Shown here: piece after piece, positions 37,256-47,821 of the stretch
Position numbering within the stretch: the first letter of the stretch is position 1
How the letters are laid out: every line of letters starts with the position of its first letter
The notes under the pieces: model-generated
Seen by the model: the letters and a program-made list of their open reading frames with translations, nothing else
The model's database searches: none
Told to the model about the DNA's origin: nothing
Program-made: the position numbers and the translations under genes
Assembly (NCBI RefSeq): GCF_030253575.1
Contig: NC_080569.1
Span: 5,953,501-6,017,500, forward strand
Length of the DNA: 64,000 bases
Source of the DNA: Rhododendron vialii
Lineage: Eukaryota; Streptophyta; Magnoliopsida; Ericales; Ericaceae
Direction of reading: 5' to 3'

Positions 37256-40200
37256 TCAAGTTCCGTCACCCCATCTTGCAAAAACCCACTTCATCCATGT
37301 GGAAAAGCAATACTTAGAAAGATGTTCTGGTAAATCCACCTGCATAACACAACAAATATCAGGCACTTGAATATATATGCTACCTACATACAAAATAAAC
37401 GAAGTCCTATTTCATTATGATTCTATCTCTAATCAGCATCTACAAATTGTGGCTGCAACTATCAAATGAAAGGGATAAGAAGAGCAGCCCAATGAGAACA
37501 AGAAAACGTTGTTTAGAGATAGAATCAAAAAAGAAGACACACAATACAAGTGTGACACAAAAAATGAAGTTTTGTTTCAGTATTAATTAAATCAGAAGAC
37601 AAAGAAAACCAGCAAAGGTCGTAGTACACATTTTGAATGCCCAAAGCTGTTTTTCTTCCCCTAGAACAAATTTGCTGGAATGGGATGATGCCACAAGCTC
37701 CTGGCATACCAATAAAAAAGGCAAGGGAACTGATAAACATGCACACCAAGAGGACTTTCCCATGCACACATCAATAACTTGGCATTACTACTTAAATCAA
37801 CAACTTTATGCTTACTTATCCTGTAGCTATTACACGACAATATTGTTACTTGATGCACGGTGCCTATTTCACTATTTGAAATTTGTACAACCCCAACATG
37901 CACATTAAAAAGGTTTGCTTGACAGGATTTGGAAACAGGATTAGAAACAAATTACAACCACATAAAAAGAAAGGGATACCAGCGCATCCAGGAAGAAACG
38001 CCATGGCACTGATCCTAGACATAAAGAAGCTTCAGAATTTAAATAGAACATAGTATAGTAAACTCACACTGCTCCATGAAGTAGAATACCCATCAGTAGA
38101 TAGAAACCAACTTCCAGCCCTAGATTGCAAACTCAACCTGTTCTTTGACATATCAATATCCAGTAGCTCATTGTCATAGCAGTCACTGTCATCCAGGTTT
38201 TTTCTCCTTTTCTTTCTACGCTTCTCTTTCTTTTTCCGTTTTAGTCTAACAGAAGTTTTCTCATCCAAATCAGACTCCCATTCTTCTGAAAATCCATCAC
38301 TGTGTAACAACTCATAACTGCTGGACTTGCGAAAGCTTATTCCATTATCTATGAACAGCGATTCCCAGGACTCGGGACTCTGGCAATCCTCTGATAACCT
38401 GTAATGAAGAGCCCAAGACTGTAAGCCCAACAATTTTACTGATTCTATGCTCTTTTCCTGAAAGCATTCTTTCATGATTGGGGCCAAGCTACTGGGATGG
38501 CTTGAGCACATGCAAACCTGTGCAACAATGTCTTCAATTTTTAATTTTTCGTCCTCGTCCCCTTCTTCATGCAAAAGCCGCAGAATCTGCCGTCCTTGAC
38601 TTACAACTGCATTTAGGATGAGGAGTTGATCGATAGATGCAGAATCTCTGCACTTCGAAAGTATAATCTCAAGCAAACATGATAAGTCACCAAAATCAAC
38701 TGACTCAATCCTCGGATTGAGAACTTTACGGAGTGACTCCAAGAAAACACAGAAGTCTCGTTCTTCAAGAATAATAAGAAGGTGGTGGCACAAAGAAGAG
38801 AAAGATTCCTCCATCAGAAAGTCATTTATGAGTTCCCATACTTCTTTTGCATCCTCTTTGTACATCAAATTGACAAAGAAGTCTAGGAAGAATTTTGTAT
38901 CAACAAACAAAATCTCACCATCTTCTAATGAATCAGCAAACTCATTGGATGACCAAAATTCAGGCACATTTTCGATAAAGTTTTCCACCGTTTGTTGGAC
39001 ATCCAAATCAAGGAAGTAATGAGGCTTTGTAGCAACCACGGCAGGAGACTGTCCATGTTTCCCCTTCCACTCGAGCTCCTCCCAACAGATGTCCCGATTC
39101 ACAAAAGCAAATTGAGACAATGCCTTGGCACCTTTTCTGTGCCCAAAATTACCACTTCCAGCGAAACAAGAAAACCACTGCAATATTCGCCTTGGATTTC
39201 CTGCATTGATTGAGAGCAATGGCACAATAAGTCTGTAAACCTTAAAATCAAAAGCCGAGTTACCACAACAACTGATGCAGCGATTTGTACTACTATGCCA
39301 TGGGGATGCAATTTAATAAGCAGAAACAGGGACCAGGTAAAGCCATTGAAACAGAGGCAGAGTGCGGACTGATTATAGACCTAAACTTCACAACGCTGTT
39401 CAAAAAAAAAAAACAAACTCCACAACTACTTGCATTAAGCAGCTATCGTCATTGCGAACTTGTATTCCTGTACTTGGCAACCCATGTGCACAAAGAAGTG
39501 GGCCAAACGGTCCTTTAGGAAGCATTAGAAACTTCCCAAAACCTTTAAGCCCTAAACCCTAGACCATGCCTACATATAGGGCTAAACAAAAACAAAAAAT
39601 GTACTTTTTAAAATAACAAATGTGGATGATATATCATAAAACCCGCACGCTTGAGCAAGAAGAACGAGGCTGAATCTACTAGGTACTTTATTTAAACTAA
39701 AAAAAAAAAACATCACTGAACATAGGAGAGGTAAAAACTCAATGTGCGAAAACTAACATGCCTTTGAAGAAATCCTCCAGCAGGTGGCTTCTCTTGGCTA
39801 AGATAGACCCGGCTTTACGCGGCAGCTTCTCAAATATCATTTGAAGAATTTGAGCTGCTAGGGCCCTTTTCAGTGGCTTGGACCTCAATATCTTCACAAA
39901 AAGATCACGCCGATGGCGCGGAGTCACCGAACTCATGCTTGAAATACTATTGCAAAGCCACAATCGAGCCTCGGACTGACCTCCGTGTGACGCAAGAACT
40001 GACCACATCAAGGATTGCAACTCGTTCAGAAGAGATATACGATGCTTAACGGATTTATCATCCACGGTATCGCTCCAGGTGGGTTCAGATAGAAATAATT
40101 GAACCATTTTTTTAATGCCTGAAAACAGTGGATAACTGGCTTGAGGAGGCCCTAATTGAATGCAAAACGAACCCTAGATAAGACGGCTAATAAATCGATA

Positions 40201-40465
40201 GTAATAGAATCTAAGTATTTCTTCAGACTTTTACAAAATCACAAACCCTAGAAAGCTACAACATTATCTTCAATACTCATGTAAAACGAAATCGGAGCAC
40301 ATGAATCTGACCTGAAAGAGAAGCTCCTTCAGATGGCGAAACGTCTCTGCCTGCTGCAATTCCTGTGAAGTGTGATGGGACTTCTCCAAACACCCTTTGG
40401 CGGTTTAAGATGGGGAGCAAGATTTCTTTAATTAGATTTCTGTAATTTCTTTTCGATCCCGTCAA
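37256..40465 (-). CDS. Plant protein of unknown function with a lysine/arginine-rich nuclear-type signal
   Basis: The exons are 40465-40312, 40118-39758, 39232-38068 and 37339-37256. They join in phase to 587 aa. If translation instead starts at the second-exon Met (MVQLFLSEPTW), it is 532 aa; the first exon may be leader in some transcripts. The body is largely helical and acidic, with motifs such as NPRRILQWFSCFAG and WELINDFLMEESF. A strongly basic patch (RLKRKKKEKRRKKRRKN, about residues 502-518) looks like a nuclear or nucleolar signal. The end reads DLPEHLSKYCFSTWMKWVF. I do not recognise a named domain. Donor choice at 39758 (GGCAT|GTTAGT) and at 38068 (AGCAGT|GTGAGT) was decided by phase. 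An optional 35-bp exon at 38014-37980 has splice sites but breaks the ending, so I left it out. Same strand as MED19. Confidence 0.8.
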
Positions 40466-40591
40466 AGGAAGGCCTCCTCGTCAAGATTAGGAGATTCGTT
40501 AAAAAATCTCCAAGATCCAACTCCGGTCAATTATCTAAAGAGCAAATTATTCGTGGATTGGGTGTTTTTGAGTAATTAAATTTCAATAATT

Positions 40592-40747
40592 CTAGGAACA
40601 CATTCACTCTCATATCCAAACACACACACCCACACTCACATGAGTGGTGGGCCCCATACACACACTAGAGTGTGTAGTGTGTGTGGGACCCACCACTCAT
40701 GTGAGTGGTGGGTATGTGTTTGAGTGTGAGAATGGATGTGTCCCTAG
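40592..40747. repeat. 156-bp perfect-looking foldback hairpin
   Basis: The arms start CTAGGAACACATTC and end GGATGTGTCCCTAG. Both arms contain CACTCACATGAGTGGTGGG or its complement, with a short loop around CATACACACACTAGAGTG. Almost the whole element pairs with itself. It lies about 130 bases upstream of the unknown gene's first ATG. It is either a small foldback MITE or a hairpin RNA source; no target duplication is obvious. Confidence 0.75.
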
Positions 40748-41261
40748 CACCACTCATTAAATTTTGAGTTTGGTTATTAAGTTTTTATTATCGGTAAAAG
40801 TTGTTTTTTCGGAACAAAAAATAAGTTTTTTTTTTAAGAATGTAATTTCAAATTTAAAAATTATAAGTTTATTAAAATTTAAAAATATGCAATATGGATC
40901 TTGTTTGGAAGATCGATGAGATCTTTTATACGATGAAAAAAAATTGAAAATTTATTTTTTATTTAATTTATTTTTTAGTTTAAAAATGTGAAATAAACTG
41001 CTTATTTTTTAAGAAGGTTTCTGGAATGAGACCTTAGATTGTGAAATTTGGTTATATGCTAAAAAATTTATAACTTTGTTTATTATAATGTAGGGTATTT
41101 TTTGAACATTGTTAAATTTATTTATCCACGCTCATTTACTTATTACAATGGAAATGCTATTAGGTTGATGAGGTAAATAATCAACTGTGAAGTAGTTAAA
41201 GTTAGAAATTTAAATCAAATCTCTTTTAAAATTTAGAATATGTTTATGCTTAACTCAAGTA

Positions 41262-41570
41262 GGGTTGTAAATGACCCGACCGCAAGTGCAGTTCGGTTCG
41301 GTTCGTTAAAACTCGGCTCGGCTCGGCTCAGTAAAACGAGTCAAGCTCGAGTTTTGGCTCGTTTATTAATGAGCTCGTCGAGTGAAGCTCGACTCGTTTG
41401 ACGAAATCTAGGCTCGTTAAGGATGGCACAACTGGATTAAAGAGGTTTGTTTAGTAAAACATTGAGTTTGGCTCGTTAAGACTCGAGCCGAACTCGAACT
41501 CTAATTATTAATTTGTTTAATAAACAAGTTAAACTCGAGCTCAATAAAACTCAACTCGTTTACAGACCAG
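41262..41570. repeat. Degenerate GAGCTCG/GGCTCG-rich repeat
   Basis: Phrases such as GGTTCGGTTCG, GGCTCGGCTCGGCTC, GAGCTCG and CTCGTTTA recur on both strands, forming weak inverted repeats. A short relative is at 30160-30235. This is a widespread type of low-complexity plant repeat with no coding. Confidence 0.5.
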
Positions 41571-41599
41571 CTTTGGGACAGGTGGGATGGGTTACCAAA

Positions 41600-41900
41600 A
41601 GCATCTCCAGCCTTGACCCATTTTAAGACTCAAATTTAAAAATGGGATAAAAATCACAAAAATCTCTCTCCAATCTTTGACCCAAACCCTTTCCCATTTT
41701 TGGTTTTATCCATTTTTTTGCCCAAATCTGAGACAACTTTTGCCTTGACTCATTTCTCCAACGGCTAGTTAGAGAGAGAGAAAAAGGGAGATGTGTAAAA
41801 TTTGGATTTGATGGTTGGAGATGTGGCTACCCAAAATGAATTTTTACCCAAAATTTGACTCAAATTTGAAAAAAAATATAAGTGAAGGCCGGAGATGCTC
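41600..41900. mobile_element. MITE with GCATCTCCAGCC ends
   Basis: The left end, GCATCTCCAGCCTTGACCC, and the complement of the right end, GAGCATCTCCGGCCTTCACT, form a terminal inverted repeat. The termini are of the same general type as 28012-28285. TAA follows the right end, but the left flank reads CAA, so the target duplication is decayed. Confidence 0.55.
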
Positions 41901-41984
41901 TAATCCGTCCGCCAAAAAAGAGAGAGGACATGCGGGATAGCATAGCCCGCTAACCAAACAGACTTGAATTGCGAGTCAGGAAAA

Positions 41985-43060
41985 CCTTCTTCTCAGCTCT
42001 CTCTCTCTCATCAGTCATCACCTTCTGTCTCGCGCTCAACGCTGTCGGCACGACCCTAGCCTCAAACGGTACGTCGGTTTCTCTCTCTCTATATATGTGT
42101 AATATGCATATCTATGTATCGGTCTTCTCGTAAGAACGGCGCGAATCAATTTCCTCTCTAGTTTTTTTTTGGTTAAGATCACTAATTTGCTTTTAGGGTT
42201 TTGGATCCGTTTTCTTGGTCCAGTCCAGTACATGCCTTTGTTTTGTCAGTCAAACTATGCGTTCTCGATTTTGAGGAACTCGTCAAGTTCAAGCTAAACC
42301 TGAACAATCCACTTCATGGCTCCGTTGCAGCCTTGTGTGAAACCGAGTTCTTTGTCAAATTAACTTTGTCGGGTGGATTTCCAAGGGTATAAGATGAGAT
42401 GAAAGTTCTACTAGCAAAACAGTTTCGGGCTTCCTCGATAACGCATTGGTGTTCCCCTGGGAATGCCTCCTTGTTGAGAGGTAGCTTGTAGCTTGGGTCC
42501 CTTTCGAAATGCTTGTCGCCTCAGACTAGCAGTTTCGTCGCCTATAGCAAGTGCAATGCTGAAGGCTAGTAGCAGATGTCGTTCGGCCAGTCCCTCGATT
42601 CTACCCAATGTATTTTTTCTTATCTACTTCTGATGTTGTCGAGAATCGTTGTGGTGTAGCATTTTGATGTGGAGCTCCAACCGGGTTGTTTGAACACCTT
42701 GTTTTTATTTTACAATACTACTTTCTTGGTTGATTGTTGTCAGGTTGGTAAAAAAAAAAAGAGAGTAAAACCCTAATGGAATGGTGGGTTTATTTTTTAT
42801 GAGATCCATTTGCGGTTTTGTTACGATGAGCCATGTAATTCTAATCTGGATGATCGTAATGCAGGTATTGTCACGTGGTGGCTCTCTTTTCCGTGCTAAT
42901 GGCTTACTCTGGTGTGCTAAGTATCTTGTTCGCCGCTGGTGTCTGGTGTGCAAGTTATGCATTTGTTGCAGTTGTTGGGATTGTCCAGATTTTCAATATC
43001 CTCCGTATCTCCATTTGAATTGGGAGGCTATCATGGGCTGCAGCTAGTTATTGGCCTATT
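41985..43060 (+). other. Transcript-like region: CT-rich leader, candidate intron and small membrane ORF
   Basis: A CT-rich leader-like stretch (41990-42068) ends at a consensus donor (AAACG|GTACGT). A matching acceptor (TAATGCAG) ends at about 42864. Together they suggest a plus-strand transcript with a 5' intron of about 0.8 kb. The first ATG after that acceptor opens the 39-codon frame described separately. No homology is recognised, so this is only a candidate transcription unit. Confidence 0.3.
42899..43018 (+). CDS. Hypothetical 39-aa hydrophobic small protein
   Basis: The frame starts MAYSGVLSILFAAGVW and continues into FVAVVGIVQIFNILRI before a TGA. Nearly the whole length is one or two membrane-type hydrophobic segments. 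It is the first ATG after the candidate splice acceptor near 42864. I do not recognise it. A further hydrophobic stretch (GLQLVIGLLAVGGG) follows in another frame at about 43035-43100, so a decayed longer membrane protein is also possible. Confidence 0.25.
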   Translation: MAYSGVLSILFAAGVWCASYAFVAVVGIVQIFNILRISI

Positions 43061-44223
43061 AGCAGTGGGAGGTGGTTTGAAACTTTACACCTCATTGACT
43101 GTGTTATCCACGTAGCATTATATCTATGTTTCTTCAGAGTAGTGTGTATATAGTCCCATGTTTTAAGTTTTGTGTCGATCGAACAGCTTCTAGACATACA
43201 TGTGCTATCTTTTGGCTTATCAATTGAGAAAGATTTCTGGCAGTCAGCCCGTTTGATAGATCGATTAAGTGTTTGTCATCTTACCCCTGCAGTTCTTAGA
43301 AGCTAAAGTCTTTGGATGAGCTTGCATGACTGAATCAGAGTTTTTGGAGCTCAATCTCCAAGTGCTGCTTATTTTTCCTCTCATGTTCATACAATGGTTC
43401 TAGGATCCCAGAAAGTTATTTCCCAGAATATCCCAGAATCCAACGTGGACTTCCCCCTCACCCTCGTATGGTCCCACTTTGTTTTCTCCTTTTGTTTTGT
43501 TATGGACAAGATGGCGCACAAAGAGAAAAAAATGATTGTCTTTTTGCGGTTATTACACTTGAACGGTTGAACATACCAAAGCCCTTTTGCAGTCCAACGG
43601 CCTCCCAGCTTGATCCCCGCTTAATGGACGGCCACCTAACCTTCCCTGTTCGCTATCGGAAAATCAATTGTTGGATTTCTCTGGTATGCTTGAGAACAAA
43701 ACGTGGGTGCAGAATAAATTGGTATTTCCACTCCCACTAAATCAAAATCCTCCATACTCATACCCATCTAAATGTGAATTACATGTATATGCAAAGTCTA
43801 TACTTGTAATTTTTTTTTGTAGTTACTTTGCCTTAGTTTAAGAACTTAAAATGTACTTTTGACCAAACCAAACCATTTTAATTAAACCTAGGTATGGCAA
43901 ATAATGCATTACTTATTTCATTTCATATACCTCAACACACTTCTAAGAATTGAGATATGAGAGGACTAATATATATTGTTCTTGTTCATTCGGTGAAGGT
44001 TGATTGTTTCTTTTCCTCCTATTCAACTAGGGAGCACACTAGGTTTCGTGTTAATGTCGATTTAAGTATTTTCCTTTCATCATGCTTAAGTAGGTCCCAC
44101 ACTACATACAAGTCTCATATTTGTTAATGTTAGTTTGATAATTGAGTTTAGTAATTTTTTGGAGTTAAAAATGGATGATTATGAGACTAAATCATTATTT
44201 ATGCTACAATATAGAGACAGAAA

Positions 44224-44445
44224 TGTCTAGTGATTCAAGTGGACACCGGAAAGAAGATGAAGTTGAAGTTGATTTAGAAAAAAACATATAATGAAGAAGA
44301 TAAAGTTGAGGACCCTAATGAGGAAGATAAAGACAAAGTTGAAGATCCTAAAGTGGGAATGGAATTTAATTCGATTGATCAGATGTATGGATATTACTCG
44401 AGATATGCCAAACAAAGTGGTTTTTCAGTGTTCTAAAGTAACTTA

Positions 44446-44482
<37 letters not shown>

Positions 44483-46470
44483 GGTTGGCGCTAATGGGGA
44501 GTGTAAGTACGTAACATTAGCGTGTAGTCATGCTGGAAAGCCAAAGATAAAAACTAGCAAGCCTGTGAGGCTGCGAAAGCAAACAAAAACGGAATGCAAA
44601 TTAAGCTGGAGTCAATGCAGTCCTTTGCTCCAATGGAAGTTGGATGTTGAGTTCCTTGGTACTCCACCATAATCATGAGATGAGTCCTAGTAAATCTCGT
44701 ATTTTCAAGTCCAATAGAGTGCTTAACCAACATGGGAAAAGGAGGCTTGAAATAGACGATATAGCTGGAATTCAAATGACCAATGATTTTGGTTCTCTTT
44801 TGTCTGAGGCGGGAGGGGAGCATGAGAAGTTGCCTTACTTGGGGAAGGATGGTCAGAATTATATTGAAAAGTTTGGGCGTTTGCGTCTTGGGGAAGGAGA
44901 TGTGAGTGCAATGCTCAATTACTTTCAGAAAATGCAAGCTCATAATTCCAATTTTTATTATTCCATGGACGTAGATGAAAAGGGTCTATTGCGGAATGTA
45001 TTTTGGGCCGATGCAAGAAGTAGGACTGCATTCAAGGAGTTTGGTGATGTGGTTACTTGGTGAATAGATATGATATGCCTTTTGCTTCTTTCATAGGGGT
45101 GAATCATCACGGGCAATCGACATTGCTTGGGTGTGCGCTCATCTCCCATGAAGACACAGAGCCGTTAACTTGGCTATTCAAGTGTTGGCTTACGTGTATG
45201 TCTGGTTGCCCTCCTATTGCAATAATTACAGATCAAGACAAAGCAATGAAGAAGGCCATAGAGATTGTTTTCCCTAACGCACACCATCGGTGGTGTTTGT
45301 CGCATATCTTGAAAAAGGTTCCTGAAAAATTGAGAGGGTACAAAGAATATGAAGCAATCTCATGTCATATACTTCAAGCAGTTTATGATTCATCGACGAA
45401 AGAAGAATTTGAAGAAAATTGGGGACATTTCATTGAGAAGTACAAACTCGAAAGAAATGAATGGTTACTGGGCTTGTATAGTGAGAGGCATTGATGGGTG
45501 CCTGCATTTGTAAACGATATATTTTGGGCAGGAATGTCAAGTACATAGCAGAGTGAAAGTATGCATTCATTCTTTGATGGTTATATCAACTCAAAGACTA
45601 CCTTGAAACAATTTGTGAAGAGATATGAAAATGCATTGGCAGAAAAGGTGGAGAAAGAAAATGCGGCATAATCTAGTTCATTGTACTCGGACATCCCATG
45701 CATACTTTAGCCAATATGAGTTGGAGCAACAATTTCAAAGAGCTTACACTCTTGCCAAATTTAAGGATATTCAAAATGAGTTAAAAGGAATGATTTATTG
45801 TAACTTGAATCTAAGTAAGGACGGTGATGGTTTTTCCGAATATGAGGTACGGGAGGATGTGTTATGTGGACAAAGGAAAAAGCGAGTAATTTTCAAAATT
45901 TGTTTTAAGGAAAGTGCTAGTGAAGCTAATTGTAACTATCGCTTGTTTGAATCTCGGGGTATACTGTGCAGGCATTGTATTATGGTATTCCTAGAAAAGG
46001 GAATTTATTGTTTACTTGAGAAGTATATCTTGAAAAGATGGAGCAAAACTGTAAAAAGATGTCACACTAAAGTTCGAATCAGCTATGACAAATCCTTTGC
46101 CAATCTTGAAGCACGCCGTTACGACAACATGTGCAATGAGCGCTGAGCTTGCGGAGTTGGCGCAAGATTCTAAGGAAAGGTACGAGAAGGTGCTGGCAAA
46201 TGTACGTAGACTAAAAGGAGATCGAGTTTAAGGAAGCTGAAGTGGTATGTGGAAGCCATGATTCAATCTCATGTGAAAATGGAGGACAAGAAATTTCTAA
46301 GGAGATTACAAATGTGGTTGATCCATTGGTTGTGCGGGAAAAGGAGCGACCACCATTTGAACGGGAGCAAGGCATGTCTGTAAAAGCTATTAAACGGGAA
46401 AAAAAAGAAGGGAGAACGGAGAAGAAAATAACAAATGCTGAGAAACTTATGAGGAGGTAATAATTTTATT
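44224..46470 (+). pseudogene. Broken FAR1/FRS-type MULE transposase gene
   Basis: The order of parts is that of the FAR1/FHY3/FRS family, proteins domesticated from Mutator-like transposases. There is an acidic N-terminus (from ATG 44224), a FAR1 DNA-binding start (DQMYGYYSRYAKQSGF, 44380-44425), and, after the G run, LVLHHNHEMSPSKSRIF. The MULE transposase core follows, with MDVDEKGLLRNVFWAD, IAIITDQDKAMKKAI and HHRWCLSHILKKVP, and then a SWIM-like zinc finger (SRGILCRHCIMVF). The reading frame is broken several times: stops in the acidic region, the 33-base G run, a frame change near 45060, and stops near 45495, 45550 and 45670. It is therefore not functional as it stands, whether element or host gene in origin. 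Confidence 0.85.
44449..44481. repeat. 33-base uninterrupted G run
   Basis: A pure G homopolymer sits inside the FAR1 DNA-binding region of the pseudogene, where ordinary coding sequence is expected. It could form G-quadruplex structure on the plus strand, or it could be a sequencing or assembly artefact. Confidence 0.95.
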
Positions 46471-47420
46471 TTTGTTTATTGATCTCTTGAATACAATTTT
46501 TATGCTATTTGATAACTTTTGGATAAATTTTGTAGGACGATGTTGGAAATGGAAATCTTTGGATACGTGGGACTTGGGACCCAAGATAATTTGCACCTAA
46601 ATGTTAGAATCTTGATTTTTTTTCTTCAAATAATCTTGGATATGATTTGAACATCATAATGTCGAATGTAGGACTACTCTACCCAACGATCTCAACATAT
46701 TGGCGGAATGAGTCCATTTGAGTCAAATATCACCCAAAGCGTGCATGCATACCACCAGTCAAGTTCGCTCCCGCTAAGAAGCTCTTCATTCCAGCCAAAT
46801 ATGACTCAAAGAGGAGTTTTCCCATGTCAGCCATTTATACATCAAGGCATGCAACCATATCAGGTATTTCTCTTTTATGTTTGTCCTCTATGATATACAC
46901 TCAGATATTTATGATTCTATTTAACTCGCTCTTGTTTTTTGATTAGGGTCAGTACCGTTTCTTTCCATATTGGAGGACAAGTCATCACGGGTTCATCGAC
47001 AAGCTGAACACCATACGACCATCTGAAGTTAAAAAAAAACTCCCAAGATTCTATGATGGTTGAAGTTGAAGATGCTAGAGACCGTTATTTTCTTGGCATT
47101 TTTTTGGTTAGGGTCGGTACCATTCCTAAGACGGAGGAAGTTCAAAATGTTATAAGCCAGCCCTTATGTTTTGGGTATTTGGTGCTCATAGTTTGCTCGG
47201 GCATCTAGAAATAGCTCACTATTTTCTGAACTAACATGAGCAAGTTCTCTGTATATGGTTTGTATATACTTATGTTTGGCATTTGGTGTTTCTGTATATA
47301 TGGTTCTTGGAGAGGTCGTTTCGTTATTTTGCTGGCAACATATGTAGAACAAATTTTAGGGAAGAAGAATTGTTGAGCCTTGCCATTCCACTGCGATGGT
47401 GCTGCTGTGATTGTGGTCAT
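46470..47420 (+). pseudogene. 3' tail of the FAR1-type element, copy A
   Basis: This continues from the FAR1 pseudogene. It includes remnants such as HAYHQSSSLPLRSSSFQP, FPYWRTSHHGFIDKL and an exon-like ending with GGTCGGTACCATTCC. The same order of sequence, clearly related, recurs at 53405-54690. It is taken as the terminal exons and 3' flank of the same transposon-derived gene. Confidence 0.7.
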
Positions 47421-47454
47421 ATAGAGATCCAAATAAGAGTTATATGTCATTTAC

Positions 47455-47816
47455 TATTGGGATTTGTCCCACATCGGTTAAATATCTCCTCCAAAACTAG
47501 TATATAAGCTTGGGCAGCCTCTCCACTCTTTGCCAATTGGTTTGAAGTTGGATGCTTTAACATGGTATCAGAGCTAGAGTTTCGGAGGCTTTTCCCATTT
47601 GTTTGTGCCATAGTTGCACTTTATTTCATTGTGATTCGTGTGTTCCGAATCCTTTGTTGACCTCTCCACGTGCGAGTCAGGAGTCGCACGTACGAGGGAG
47701 TATGGGAGTATTGGGATTTGTCCCACATCGGTTAAATATCTCCTCCAAAGCTAGTATATGAGCTTGGGCAGCCTCTCCACTCTTTGCCAATTGGTTTGGA
47801 GTTGGATGCTTTAACA
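47455..47816 (+). mobile_element. Complete TRIM retroelement, 362 bp
   Basis: Two 108-bp direct terminal repeats (47455-47562 and 47709-47816) start TATTGGGATTTGTCCC and end GCTTTAACA. They differ at three places, all A in the first and G in the second. Immediately after the first repeat is TGGTATCAGAGC, the primer-binding site complementary to initiator methionine tRNA. A purine-rich tract (GAGGGAGTATGGGAG) precedes the second repeat. The element is flanked by a perfect 5-bp duplication, TTTAC (47450-47454 and 47817-47821). There is no coding capacity, as expected of terminal-repeat retrotransposons in miniature. Confidence 0.92.
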
Positions 47817-47821
47817 TTTAC

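Noticed and set aside
37980-38014. Extra exon of the unknown gene
   Set aside because: It has an acceptor and a donor, but including it leads to early stops in the following exon; skipping it gives the coherent ending DLPEHLSKYCFSTW. It was kept only as a possible alternative exon.
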